Positions 44,672 through 58,000 of a stretch of 64,000 nt of DNA are shown piece by piece (positions within the stretch are counted from its first letter, which is position 1; the number at the start of each line of letters is the position of its first letter). The translations under genes were made by a program, and so were the position numbers. This DNA is from Merzomyia westermanni (Eukaryota; Arthropoda; Insecta; Diptera; Tephritidae). The notes under the pieces were generated by a model. The model searched no databases. It was given only the letters and a program-made list of their open reading frames with translations, and had not been told where the DNA came from. The stretch spans positions 54,265,194-54,329,193 of the forward strand of contig OX465290.1 of NCBI GenBank assembly GCA_949987695.1. The letters run 5' to 3'.

Positions 44672-47600
44672 ATTCAAAACTAGTAGAACTAGCCCTTGTG
44701 CAACAACAAAATAGCTAAAATAAAAATTCTTAAAGACACATTCACACGCAAAGCTATTTCGTTTCCTATTTCCTAGGGTAACAAAATATCAAATACAAAA
44801 TACATTTTTTTCTTCGATTGAATAAAAAACAGAAAAAATTGCTACACGAAATCCACTTAAAAACCGAAAAAATGCCGAAAAAATTTACTAAAATTATTAA
44901 CAAAAAACCAAGTGAGTAAGATAGAGATGTGAAGAAGAAAGCGTACTCTACGTTCATTGCCACCCAGATCGGACAACAGGGCTCAAACGCGCTTGAGCTG
45001 CTACATTTTACTGCACAAACGCTTGCGTGTGACCCCGAAAAGGACTCTTTGCTGCTTTCTTTTATTGCTATTGTGAAAAGTATAATTGAAAAAGAAATAA
45101 TTACACTTTCATCTTGTAAATGGCATGCCGCCGCACATACCAAAATAAACCAAAACAGAGGAATATCAAAAAAAAAGATTTCCAAAAACATAAAGCTACA
45201 ACAACAAATGGTGTTTGCCTCCAAGTGAATTGTAGGTGAGCATAGCCAAATTGGCAGCCAAAAAGGAAGAAACTGTTGTTGAGTAAAGGACACGATTGGA
45301 AGCAAAAGGCAGCTAACAATAATGAGGCGGCTGCCAGCAGCGAAAACACATGAATCGAGATATATCTCTATGTGCATCTAGGTATATATGTTAGCGTGCG
45401 TTTTCATTCTTAAGATTGTTTCGTTTGCAGCTCTTCCAGGGCATCATACTAATCACTCGTTTGCTGCATTTCATTTGCTGGTTGTCGCTTTTGCCGATTT
45501 GATGCATTTTTTCTCACTGCGTCCGCTCATCTTTGTAAATGTAATCTTGCAATTCTTATCTCGAATACAGGTTTTTACACGCATTTAGACAAGGCCATAA
45601 TTCACTCATTGTAATGTCTTCATTTTGACCGCTGCGCCACCACTGATACAAACATCAATAAAACAACCAATAAAGCAATACGGCAGCTCACAAGCAGAAA
45701 CAGATGAACACACGTACATGGGACAAGGCACAAGCACAATGAAGACACAGACAAATGACACCAACAGCGTCTTCACATCACGGTGTGGACCCACAAACAG
45801 GATCCGCACAGTCATCCTGTTGATCCTTTTTACAGTTGCCGCTTAGTTGGCTCTCATTGTCTTGTTAAATGGTTTTGAATGCACTCAAATGGAAGCAACT
45901 AACCATTACCATGGGCGGAAGTTATGGGGGAAAGTGGAACCGCTTCCTCAGACTCGACGATCTTCTCAAGCGGGTAGAATATATGCCTCTTTTGGTGGTG
46001 ATAGATGTTGTCAAACTCTAGTTCGGTAAGAAGGGGGAGAAGTTTGTTTAAAAGAACATGTTAAAATAGGTCACTATGTGTGGCACCCCTTAACTTCCTT
46101 GACATATATATGTAAGTGTATTCTTCGATCACCTGGGAAGACTGATTAAACAAGAATTTTCTTGCTGAGAGTAATAGTAAGGGAGGCGGGTACCTTTAGA
46201 CTATACCTATTATGTAGCTACAAGAAATTTTATGACTTTAATGAATAAGTAATTTAATTAGTAAAATTCGCAGTTGGTGTGGGGTAGTTTCTTTAATTAG
46301 ATTTTGAGTAACATTACCGGCATTGAAAACGTCTATGTTACTAATAAGTAAACCTTAAGGTGTTCAAAACTTGAAAGTGACAAAAGACGACAGCGGCCAC
46401 TAACTCATGTTACTTTAATACAACTACAAAGTTGCGGCTACTTCAAAGTTACGAAACTTGTAAGTGATATTTGAAAGTGCTTATAAGCTCTCCGTTAGCT
46501 GCAGAGCTAAATGGCAGTGTCAATGGCTACTGCAAAATACTTCTCACCTCTTAAATTGCACCATCTAGTTCCCATTATTTGACACCGGTTGAAAAATTAC
46601 CAGCTTTTCAAATCAGTGTTGCCAACTCTCTTATGTCGCTCACACTAAAAGGATAATATATTTGTCTAAAACACCACTAAAAATTGGTATTTCAATTCAT
46701 TCGAATTTTTCAATACAGATACATAGACTTTACGAAACCGCAGCCGAGATAGGGTGACTTTGCACTTACAAAAATATATAGACTTTACCCCTTCCTTCTT
46801 TAAACTTAGACTACGCCCATCTACATTTATTGTATATAAGTGTAAATGTGCTATGTTGTTAACTAGTTTGGCTTTGTTTCCTTCTTTCTATTTGTTTATT
46901 TTTTATGCCTCTCTTACAATAGCCAAAAATTATAACTGTAAATTGTCTTCTAAGGATTATGCCTATTCTGATTGTTCTATTTATAGTTTGGCATTTGACC
47001 AACATAAATATTTTCTCATAGATTTCATGCCTTTTAAGTGCATTTTGACATATTTTTATTAGATCGTGTGTGCAAGTTGTTGTTTTAAGCCGCATGTGTG
47101 AGAAAGAACAATCCATTCGCTCAACATTTGGTCACACGGCAGAGTTTTTATAAAAAATATAAAACAGGAATGTCAGTTTACCAATAAAAATTACGGAACG
47201 ATTGCGAGAACAATGTTATAATATGAAATATAATTATTAAGTATTTATGTCATGGCTTTCTGGCGTCTTATAGTCGGCGGCTTCATACGAGTGCAAGATG
47301 GGTAAAAAGTATCAGACTATCATTGTTTGATTGGTCAGCTTACTGCGCTGGGGCATAGTTATTGATAGAAGTTGTGATCTCGTACTTTTCTGACTAAAAC
47401 TATAAAAATGTTAAAGACAAAAGTCTGCTGAGAACGAGACAGTAGAGCAGTAGTCAGCAAAAATTCTTCTAAACAAACTTGCAAATTTTGACTGAGATTG
47501 CACCTTGTCTACTCTGTTTTTGTGCTCTCGTTAGTCAGCGAATCGCTTATTGGATTTATTTTCTGTGACCTTTACCTATATCTCACTAATTCTGACTACA

Positions 47601-49085
47601 TATGACTCATGCGGGATCACAACTATAGTTAGAATAGGGAGTGGAAATTTGATCATCGCTTCTCTTAAATTATACTATGTAGTTATCTAGTGCTAGCCAA
47701 TACCAATACTTTTCCAATTATAGTGGCTGTGTTTGTGTCCGTTCTTGGATCGGGAGAAAGGTGGCTCTATGTTCTTTGTCCTCTGACCACTCGAGGTGTG
47801 GCATTGACTTTTATTCTTGTTGTAATAGCAGCACCTCGCCCTCTTTAGTCGGCGCATCCACATGCAGAACGGAGCATTATGGGCCAAAAAGTGTTATATG
47901 AATATTAGCAGCCGCTTCAGGTACTAGCAACCTTCTTCGATTTTGATTTCTGCCCCCGTTAACGACAGCCATAACTATCTCGGGTATATTCTAAGCCATA
48001 TAACCCGTAATTGTCTAGTCAGCTAACGCAACGCTTCGCGTTCCTTGTTGTTGTTGTTGCTTTTACGGTAAGGGGTTTAGAATATTCCCGCATTCTAACT
48101 ACATTCGTATATTGGACGAAGGGCTGTCAATTCAGTATAACCCGAAGTACCTCTAAACCTACGCAAATGAATGCGTTTTACAATGAGCTTAGATCCATAA
48201 GATTTGTTAGGCGAATATGGAACTACATCAATGCTACACATACGCTAGCTAGCAAAGAAGGATCTCAATTTCGGTTCCGGTGGAGTGGTTCTAACGGCTA
48301 CAGCTTGCTTTACAGTTTCTGTTTCACTTCACGACTGATATAAATCAATGATATTTAGCTACTATTTTGATCGATGTTCCATGCTAAATAGCCTCATATA
48401 TATTTAAATGGGTTCTCATATATGGTTATAAGTGCATATTAAGCTTTTTCCCATAGAAGCGAGCGCATGCGTCTGCACGAGTCAGTAGCGCCACAGCATG
48501 GTGCCTGGCACTCTTAAAACACATCCACCCATTGTGGCATTGTATGAGCACAGCAGAGTGTGATCAAAATCACAAAATCACATATAAGAAAATTGTTCGA
48601 AGGAATTAAAAAATGAATAAAATCTACAGAAATCGATGTTTTACAATATCTACAAAAACAACAAACAGAGAATCGAACAATGGTATACTGCAGTCAGTGT
48701 ATGTAAATAGTTACTATGTCAGTCGAGAGTTGGAAGAAGCTTGTTCGGTATTAGAGGATGTACCTTAGCGCATCTTCAATGACAACGCAAACAATGCCTA
48801 AATAAATATTACCCATACGCATGCGCACAATCAGCAAGAGTAAAAAGTAAGTAAACCAAACAACAGCTACCAAGCATATCAACAACAACTGTTGCAACAA
48901 TAAAATGCTTAATGTGTTGAATAAATGCAAGTTGAATCACAATAAACAAACAATTACGGTCGTATGTCGCATCGGTCGGCCATTTGTACGAATATAAGTA
49001 GACCCGCTGTGTCGCCATTGTTTATACAACACCCTTCTTCGAGAGGCAGATGAAGATTATACTATGGAGGCATATAACAACAACA
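44672..49085. other. No recognised gene
   Basis: A 4.4-kb stretch. The longest frame is minus-strand 44766-45377 (203 residues), rich in Phe, Leu, Ser and Cys. It opposes an AT-rich plus strand and shows no domain I know, so I regard it as chance. ORF 48011-48343 begins with a hydrophobic stretch (FAFLVVVVAF) but nothing supports a gene. Confidence 0.35.
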
Positions 49086-49090
49086 ATTAT

Positions 49091-49145
49091 TAAGTAGGGA
49101 AGTCTAAGTTTGGGCGAAACAGCAAAATATATAACTAGTTGAGAC
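49091..49145 (+). repeat. Weak terminal remnant of the hairpin-ended repeat family
   Basis: AAGTAGGGAAGTCTAAGTTTGGGCGAAACAG...ATATATAACTAG resembles the family terminus seen at 28128-28185 and, inverted, at 55015-55073. Confidence 0.4.
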
Positions 49146-49585
49146 ATTTTTTAGGGAGGATTTTATTACAGCCAAAAAAATAATTCACCTCATTTTAGAA
49201 CTTTTGCATGGAAACGTAAGTTTTAAAAACCATACAGATAGTGGTGAATTGTTGATTCCCAAGCCTCAAAGTTTGTCATACAAAGTCAGGAGTGCTAAGG
49301 AGACTAGTAGACTTCCAATGACAAGCACATATTACATGTCTACAGAAATTTGCATTGCTTGGGATATAATGGGTCAGTTGAGCTGCTGGCATGGTAAGCT
49401 GAGAGTCTCTACTGGTTTGCAGTCGACATTTTCTACAAAGATTATTAAATAACGTACAGCAACAGCCGGTTTTGGACGACGTACTATGAGCATTTGGTTA
49501 GAGTTTATTAAAAATCAAATTTCTTAGCAAACGGTACAATCTAGAGTGATAGCACAAATAAATCCTGAAAGCTCAATCATTATTT

Positions 49586-50870
49586 TTAACCCTTCTGTTA
49601 CATTCAAAAAAACTTACACATGTGATATTCCGATCACGAAATGACCGTACCTGTGTTTTACTTAGATATCAGTATAAAAGTTTATAATTTGAATAGAAGT
49701 TTCTAAAATTCATTAGTTTTATTGAATATTAAGCTGTTTTATATGCATATTTAAATACATTAGATTAATTTTTTTAATTTGAATGCTCCAAACAATAGGT
49801 TTTTGAAACCGTAACCGTTGAACGATGTTGTGGGCACACAGGTTTTTTGCAAACGGTGCAGCTTTCGGCACAGGTGGCTCGCTGACTAGGTTTTCTTTTT
49901 TTCGGAACAGTTCCTGCCGAAGTGCTTGGTTGCTCTGCGTCCGCTCTCATATTGCGTACAATATCTGCTGACGGTTGAGTTTTTGGTAGCGTTTTTCTGC
50001 GTTCAATTTCCCCATGAACAAGGTCTAAGCCAAGATTTTCGAGGAAAAGTCTACGTTTATATGTTTTTGCAGAAGGATTAATTTCTGTCCATAATACATA
50101 GGCATTCAACGCTGAGATATCCACGATGTTTGCAAAAATTGCTACAGGCCAACGATTAGTTTGTCTCTTGCATGTATATGTTTCTACAAGTTGATCAATT
50201 GTATCCACTTCTGATTTTGTAGAGTTGTAGAAATTGATGATATCTGGCAACTTTTTTGGATGGTTTTCCATGACGCTTTTATCATGGTGCAAGGTGCTTA
50301 AAACAGTAACCATCTTATATTTTTTGGGTATGTATTGAACAAGGGTAACTGATCCATTGAAAAAATGTCGACTGCTTAGCACTGGTAGACTCCTTAACTC
50401 CACTTTAGTCCCACAAACCGGTAAAAATCCGGCAACCGGTGACATTGTTGCACGGAATAATGGTCGGCCGTGCACTTCATCCCAGAGGCTTCGAGTAATT
50501 TCTCCGTGTGAACGATATACTCCTGTAAAAAAATACATTTGTGTCTTTGTTTTAGCCATAAATACGGAAAATTAGTTTGATTTAACTACCTGTTAAAATT
50601 AAAATACCCAAATATGCATCGAGTTCTATCTCATCTAATTTTTTATATCTTGCTCCAATTTTTTTTTCGTCCTCTATATTGCTGAATTGTATTATAATTT
50701 GCTTTAGTTGGCACGTGAAGCATTGATCGAATGATTCCTTGATATTAGAAATACGATGTACTGCATATGCAGTAACTCCCTGTCTTCGTGGATTATATTT
50801 TCTATTCTGGCCCTGCCATTTCGACATAAATACGAATAAACGTAACAAATTTATCTTTAAGCACTCAAAT
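49586..50870 (-). mobile_element. piggyBac-like transposon, internally deleted
   Basis: Contains the spliced transposase remnant described separately. A TTAA followed by CCCTTCTGTTAC (49586-49601) has the form of a piggyBac end (TTAA target, CCC-starting repeat). I could not find a matching inverted end with TTAA to the right of 50870, so that boundary is a guess and the right end may be lost. Confidence 0.6.
49774..50848 (-). pseudogene. piggyBac-like transposase, two exons, catalytic core deleted in frame
   Basis: Exon 1 (50848-50590) encodes NIKESFDQCF and DEIELDAYLGILILTG. The 67-bp intron (50589-50523) begins GTAGTT and ends TTTTACAG. Exon 2 (50522-49774) resumes with VYRSHGEITRSLWDEVHGRP and LFRATMS, the expected continuation. 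The joined frame is exactly 335 codons plus stop. After RATMS it jumps to PVAGFLPVCGTKVEL, so most of the DDE core, with the first two catalytic Asp, is gone. YIPKKYKMVTVLSTLHHD, the VDTIDQL motif (third Asp region) and a Cys-rich C-terminal finger (CAESCTVCKKPVCPQH...C) remain. Families of this kind are usually 500-600 residues. It could still bind DNA but not cut it. Met 50827 (MSKWQGQN) is an alternative start. Confidence 0.8.
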
Positions 50871-52699
50871 TAGCTCAACTAATTGAAAGGATTCGAACAA
50901 AAGCAATCAAAAAATGATTTTATACAGCTCGCGCAAACCGCTATAGAGTTCTGTAGTATACTGTAGTAATATATGTGGTTGGCGCGAAATCACTATAGAT
51001 TACTATAGTGGCCTATAATGTTTTTTTACAAGGGGTGGCCGAAGAGCTCCACATGCGGTTTCAAATGCAATTTATTGACTAAGACTATGAATCATAAAAA
51101 TCAATACGCGGGTAAAAATCATATAAATTGCTCGAAGTACACTTGAATTGAGATTTAAATGTTTTGAAAATATAATAAATACACTTAAATATTGTGTATT
51201 TATTACGATATATATACTATACTTCCTTATTATAAGAGAATATAATTATTATACATTTACATTTTACACTAGACAAGTAGACAAAAGAAGATAAGAAATA
51301 TTTCATTCGATCTCAATTTTACGGAAATCTAAAAAAATTCATTTAAATTTCGGGCAAATTAAGTACGTCCAATATTTCTTCAGGTGTGAGGGGGGGTCAA
51401 TGGGGGCGTTCGTATCCGCTACTGTCAATAGATGCCTGCCCCCACTCAGATAATTTCTAATAAGTTGATCTTTTTAGACTTTGTTGCAGATGCTCTACAA
51501 TAAAGAAATGCTGCTCCCATTTTATATTAAGTTTTACTTGCCAACCATTTTGTTCCAACAATTTTCAAGACAATGGCGAGTATTGAAACACAAATATGTA
51601 TACATATAGTTGTATTCAATATAATAGTAGTGGAATTTAGTTGGAAAAAAACTGTGTTTTTAATAATTTCCATTTAAAAGATAGCGAATTCCATAACAAA
51701 AATTACATAAAAAGAAACTTCAGAGTTTACAAAAAGTCAATTAAACTTTCACAAATTTATATCAAAATTTCAATATTTTTCGGTAGAACTTTTAGAAAAT
51801 TTTTAAGTACGCAGTTTTTAGGTTCATTAATTTTAGTATAATAATTTGCAAGGTAAAGTACCTCAAAATTTCTCCTGAATTTTTAGTTTTTTCTTGTCAA
51901 GGATATTGGGTTATTTTTCCTATACAAAATTAATTTTTCTTCATGCGTTGTATGGAAGAAATCGCTCAACACCCTTGACGAAAAAAATTCTGAAGCTTCA
52001 GGGAAATTTTTTAGCGATTTCTAACTTGCACAGTGGTTTACTTAAATTGATTGGTCTACAAAACCGCACACTCAAAAATTTTCTAGGAATTCTGCCAATG
52101 AATTTAAAGATTTTCATTGGCCATTTTTTAAAGTTTAATTAACTTTTCTAAACTTTTCTAAGCTTTTCTATACTTTTTGTTAACTTCGAAATTTCTCTAT
52201 ATGTCGTTTCTGTTATGGAATTCGCTATATTTTAAATGAAAATCATTAAAGTCACATCTTCTTCTTATTTCGTCGAATGATATCCATTTTGATTCCACTA
52301 CTATTGCATTGAACACCGCTGTACTTAGCCCTAGGTGTTAGCCCTACCTGGATATATTTTTGTTGAAAAACTACTTGAAGTTTGAAATGTATGCTACCTT
52401 ACTTACATTAATAAGTTGATCCAAATGGGTCAAGTGGTTTGGGATTAGGTGGCAACCCCAGTAAAAGTACCTGGCACTATCTTTCCTAAAGAAAATATCC
52501 CCAAAGTCAGATTAGTATTCGAGCTGATATTTTTTTACGATAGGTTTAATGGATTCTGAATTAAAAATTGTCAAACTTATTGTCGTTTTTTAGATAAGGG
52601 AGTTGGTACACCTATTTTTTAAAATGATTACTTATTTAATTTGAGTCGTCGTTTCTTCTGCCTACCAACTGACGACAATCGGTTTTAACATTTTTAAAT
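50871..52699. other. No recognised gene
   Basis: AT-rich DNA with short repeated CTTTTCTAAACTTTTCTA words at about 52143-52175. ORFs at 51641-51841 and 51894-52142 are AT-biased and unsupported. Confidence 0.35.
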
Positions 52700-52754
52700 G
52701 GCAGGACTGTGATATTTTTTACAATTATTCGAAATTTTCGATATCGATAAAAGT

Positions 52755-53060
52755 TTGCATATAAAGTCGGCCGCCGGTAGTGTTGCTGGCCGACCACACC
52801 GAAGGTCCAAGGTTCTAGTACAGGGGCAGATCGCCCCTTGCAGTGGTTTGCCAAACTCTCCGAGTGTATTTCTGTCTTGGAAGGCTTTTCTTGGGAGTCG
52901 GCAAAAAACTGTAGGTTTGTTGAAAAAAAATTCACAGCTGCACACCACAAATTATAAGAGAGCCTTGGCGCACAAATGTCCTCCGAGCTTAGTGACGATA
53001 TACCTGTTGTATATCGCGCCTTACAAGATATCGGGCGAGTGGCCATGCCTTTACATTTTG
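52755..53060 (+). repeat. Probable dispersed repeat (transposable-element derived)
   Basis: A GC-richer block with GCTGGCCGACCACACCGAAGG, GTTCTAGTACAGGGGCAGATCG and CACACCACAAATTATAAG. It resembles, from memory, a family frequent in fruit-fly genomes. No other copy is in this window. ORFs on both strands (52636-53112 minus, 52755-53156 plus) carry no domain I recognise. Confidence 0.35.
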
Positions 53061-53999
53061 AACTGGCAACACCCTGATTGCTTAGCACAACTAGGTATAA
53101 AACCCAAAGCAAACACTTTGGAAATATTACTCAAAACAATGGCGTTTACAAAATAATAACAAGCAACAGAAGTTTAAAGCTTATGCTACAGCGCAGATAG
53201 GCAATCGCTTCAGGTATGCGCGCCACAGGGTGTCCAATGATGCGTCGTCCTCGTCGTGCAACAGCGCCAAACCAACCTACAAAGCAACCCAAACATTGCA
53301 CAAAAGAGTCATCTGACAAACTGACTCAGTGATTGTGTTATGCATAAAATGATATTTAGCAACATTCATATTCATCGTACATATGTATGTATATACTTAT
53401 GTTTCAAAAAGCAAAAAAATATTGTTCAACGCTCGAAGAAATAAATGTGCTTCAAATCCATTGGGAGTGCAGCGACAGTTGTAGGACTCAGCTTGTTGCA
53501 TGCGTTCTTGCAATTCTTTCTAAAGGTGTTGGAATGCAAATTTCTTGGCACGCCACTGTCATGCTGCTGATGCACTTATTGATCTGCACAAAAATTCTTA
53601 TGGGCATACTTAAGCAAATAAATGTAGAGAAGTGCGAAAAATTATGGACTGGCGCTGAGCTAAGCTATGCTCAGGGGGCAATATTGCAAATTGTAGTGGC
53701 ATGCCTATGGTTATGACCATAAACGCAAAAAACAAATAAAATAGTCTGTAGACTCAAGCGCTCCCGAGTTGGTAAGCTCAACACATAATTTAGGTTACGA
53801 AGAGCGATTTTCAAGTTGAGGCAATTTATAGCGAGCTTCAAAGATCATGTTCGTAGTCAGAAAGCTTTACTTTCCAATTTCCTACTCAGGCAAAAGTAAC
53901 AATTGCTAGCAAGAGCGGTTTTCCGGTGGGTTTTTGTTTTTAAATTACACTAAGGTCCACTCGCAGACGGGCAGGATATCTTTATACCTAGTAGTGCTA
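53061..53999. other. No recognised gene
   Basis: The plus-strand ORF 53387-53716 (109 residues) contains Cys and a hydrophobic middle stretch, but I recognise no family. Nothing else is supported. Confidence 0.35.
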
Positions 54000-55073
54000 T
54001 GCACACAAGCTATATTAACTTCGTTCGCCTAACGTTAATATGTAACGCCATAAACGGATCGAGATAGATATTGACTTATATGTATCAAAATGTTCTGGAC
54101 GAAAAGAGAAATTGATTAAGCCATGTCCGTCCGCCCGTTCGTCTGTGAACACGATAACTTGAGTAAATTTTGAGATATCTTAGGAGAAATCGGATGATAG
54201 CCACGCCCACTTTTTATGTATAGAATACTTTCGAAAATACAAAAAACTTATTCACTACATAATACACGTATAAGGATACAATTTTGTGTGTACATTAACG
54301 TAGGGCAGAAAATAAATTTTTAAGAATGTTTTGAAAATGGGAGTGACATCGCCCACTTTTGATAAGTCAAAATTAGAAACATTATGATACATACATCAAA
54401 AATCGTTCAAGATATCGAAACAAAATTCAGCACACATATTTATATTGATACAGTGAATGTTCTGGAAAGAATGGCCGAAATCGGTTAAGGTGCACGCCCA
54501 CTTTTATACGAAAGATTTTGAAAAGGATCTTAGATATATTTAATTGGCAATAATTTTGCGTAAAATAGCTTTATATTGTTCAAGTCGAAAAATATAAATT
54601 TTCGAAAATGGGCTTGGCCCCGCCCCTTTTATAGTGGATTATTCCACAAAACTTGTTATGCCATAACTCAGGTAAAAATTTATTTATAGAAACGATATTT
54701 TGAGAAAATTTTTAATACATCAACAGCCATGCCCAGTTTTTTAACATAGTTCTGAAAAATTATGTAAAATAAAAATGCGATATTTCTATAACAAGCTATG
54801 TCAGCTAGATCTTGCACACATAATAAGCTTTTTGAGAAAAACTCGACCACAAAAGAAGTTAGTGGATTTTGTGGAAGTAGGAGTGACACCGCCCACTTTT
54901 CAGCATAAAAATTCTGCTATTTTCAAAGGCGATTTCTTGTAGTTTCAAAATTGGTCAGCTCCTTCCCAATTATATGTAGTATACTCCTGCCAAAAATAAG
55001 GCAAATAGGCTTGCGCTCACTACTAGGTATATAATGTTCGGTTCCACCCGAACTTCGAGTTCCTAACTTGTTT
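54000..55073 (+). mobile_element. Hairpin-ended dispersed repeat of about 1.1 kb
   Basis: The right end reads GTTCGGTTCCACCCGAACTT then CCTAACTTGTTTT, a hairpin followed by the family terminus also seen at 28128 and 49091 in the opposite sense. The left boundary is uncertain. The CCATGTCCGTCCGCCCGTTC stretch near 54120 is comparable to one in the 590-bp family. A GCCCAC-TTTT box recurs at 54204, 54350, 54495, 54621, 54730 and 54890, spaced 109-160 bp. No protein is encoded. I recall this family as common in tephritids. Confidence 0.6.
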
Positions 55074-58000
55074 TAAGTTCAAGCTAACTTAAAATGGGGG
55101 ATTGAACACATCCTCATCAGATAAATCTTCCAATTAACTCTGGCTTAAAAAGATAACTTGACGTCATGCAAGTGGACTCAAGTCCGTCAGAGCTTTGGTG
55201 GAGTTAATTCTTTCTTTCATGTGAGCTGGACTTGGTCTTGCCCTCTTTAAGCGCAAGACAACCCTTTTCCACCATTTTGTTCAGACCAGAGATTCAGTAC
55301 TTACAGCATGTATACTAAAGCGATTGGTATCAATATCCTTAGCCTTTGTCAGCAGTTGCGTAGGAAGCTCCTTTTGTTTCAAATGAGCTGTAAATGTTAC
55401 TCAAGGTCATTTGGAATATCCGTATCCGAATTATTGGCTTGAAAAATCACTTTCGTAGTGAGCTAAAACCCGTAGTTTCTGTCTTTTTGCAGAGATATAT
55501 TCACAGTGGCAGTGATAAGTTGAAAGAGATTTTTACATAGAGCTCGTAAAACGCAATGTGATATTTCGAGTTCTGTTAGGTGTGTCTGAGCCAGTAGCTA
55601 CCGATGCTCCACAAGCAAAAATCCATCTCTCGCTACCTCGTATGTGCTCCCTGAGGAAGGATGACCTAGAAGGTTGAACTGGTCCTACCAAATCGCTATC
55701 ACGACCATCGGATAGTACGGCAAGGGAGTACCGAAGCGTACCGGGTTCATATCTGGCAAAGCGCTGTCACTTTCGACAACACTCCCCAAAACCTTCGGAG
55801 AACTTAGCACTGCGATGCAACCGTGGACTGAGGGATATAAGAAAATATATCGAGGTCATGTGAAGTAATGGAAATATTATGTTTGATTTGTGGGATGAGT
55901 ACGGCTAGACCATCACATACTGCTGAAAATCCAAATTACGATTTCCAAACAAATCGACCGGATAGGCGATAAGTTCGATACACAGTCCGTTTGAGGGTTG
56001 ACAATATATCCGCTTTAAGGTATAAGTACCTGTCAAAAGAGGTGACTTAACAACACTATCAGCAGGTTCAACGCGTGACACAAATCTTGCGAGCGGCAGT
56101 CGTATTATTACCAGAGAGTAATCGGTAAGTTCCTTAAAGCGCATTGTCCTGAATCTTTTGTAACGGAAGTCCTAGGAAACCAGGATTTTCAATACGGTTG
56201 AACGAAGAAGAAATTTGTATTGGAAGAGTCTGAGCCGTCGAGCAGCTAGAAAGGGCAACCTGAAACCTAGTGGAACCATTCCAACAAAATAACTGCCTAT
56301 AATTAACTGAGTACGAACCTTCGGCGATTTTGAGATTAAAACGGAAAAATCCATTGCGATGCTACGATTATTTATTTGTACCATGCCTCGCAGCATAATA
56401 TTATATCGGATATAGTACAATACAAGGGTTAAGTAGGAAACGATATACTTAGTAGCCGTGCTCTCCTGCTCTTTTTGCTGTTGTAATGTAAAAAGGCTTC
56501 ATAGTTCGAGCTATTTTTTCCTCAATCGCAAAGTGAATAATTATACAGACATAGAACCCAAGAATTTCTCAGCCGAAGCTCAAGGATATAAAAGAATCCA
56601 TAATACTTCTTACAACCCACACTAAGAAGGTATCGCGCCATCAACCATAGCGCCCGCTCCGTTTATCGCACGTTGATGGCGTGCTGCGTGCCTGCTGTGT
56701 GGCAACACGTTTCCGTTTCAACTTAATTTGCTTGCGCGACACCCCCAAAAGTGGCCACAGCATGTTGAAGGAATGAAACAAGCGATCAAGGGAACATTAG
56801 CCAAACTGTATGTATGCCAAAGTAGCTCTAAATGAGCAAACGCGTCGCACGAGTCCTTAACGAGCCAACCAAATAAGCAACCATTCAGCTCCTGAAATTT
56901 CAATGGACCGGAAATGTGGTGCATACCTTTGGGTACACTTAAGAAACGCGCGAGCCATCGTCACTTATTAAACAACAGTTCTAACCCCCACAAAAATTAA
57001 AAAAGGGAACGCTAAAGAACGTCATGCCGCCGTTGCTTACTAATCTGAATACCTGTCTTTCGTGTCTCATTCAGTTAAAATGGGGCTTCAAAGGATTAAA
57101 TGAATGATCTCATGTCATTTTATGTGACCATCTAGGCACTTTTATTACTGTTCATGCTGATGTTGCTGCTGATACTTCAGTTGCATATTCCCTTTGTTGA
57201 TGCTGTTGTTGTTTTTGTTGTTGATGCTGCTATTGCGCCTTCAATGGCAGTGTGAGCATTGACGCTTTAACCGGGTTTTGTAGGGCCAACATACCTTTTT
57301 ATCCACATTTATATGTGTGTAGCCAACCTACTAAATGAGATCAAATGTGATAGCGCCATTATATATAAATGTTGGCATGTATGTTCATATGAATACATGT
57401 GTGTGTATTTCTATAAGCAAATGTGGTGGCCCTTAGCATAACTTTGAGGTTAACAATGAGCGACGGTGATGATGGCGAGCGCCTCGTTTCACGGTTTCCC
57501 GCTGTTCATGCCTTCTCACGTGAATTGATAGGGCCCTTGCTATACTTATATGATATGTTGTTGTACATTAGGGTATATTAAAAAAAATCGTTTTAAAGTG
57601 CATAATGAAAGTGATGTTTCTAATAAAAAGCGCTTACTTTGAAACCTTTTGTAAATGAAAAGTAAGTGTTTTGTAAGCTTAATATTTATTTATTTCGGTA
57701 ATTTTAATTCTATAGGCTGAGACGACTGATTTTTTTCTTGTGCGCCACGAAACTATCTCTGCAAGAGCAAGTCAAAATTATTATCCGATATTAAGATTAG
57801 GTAGAGTCCCACGTATGCCTTATAAAAGAGTCTCACTTGGACAATTTAAAGGTGCTTCATGAATGCATTACGATAACGTCCTTTCTCACTCTAAAGATCG
57901 CTGCAAAGATATCATTCCAAATAAGAATGACATCGACCCTAGATATCTTCCTCCGAGCCCCGAGTGTTATAAAGCAGAAAATGGATATCTAAACATGAAG

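Noticed and set aside
44766..45377. 203-residue minus-strand open frame, the longest outside the transposons
   Set aside because: Rich in Phe, Leu, Ser and Cys as expected from the reverse of AT-rich, AAA-rich DNA. No domain, no good splice context and no partner exon seen.
50990..51060. Right end of the piggyBac-like element
   Set aside because: AAGGGG near 51033 is not followed by TTAA and does not match the left end CCCTTCTGTTAC in inverse orientation.
52636..53112. 158-residue minus-strand frame
   Set aside because: It overlaps an equally long plus-strand frame over a segment that looks like a dispersed repeat. No domain recognised.
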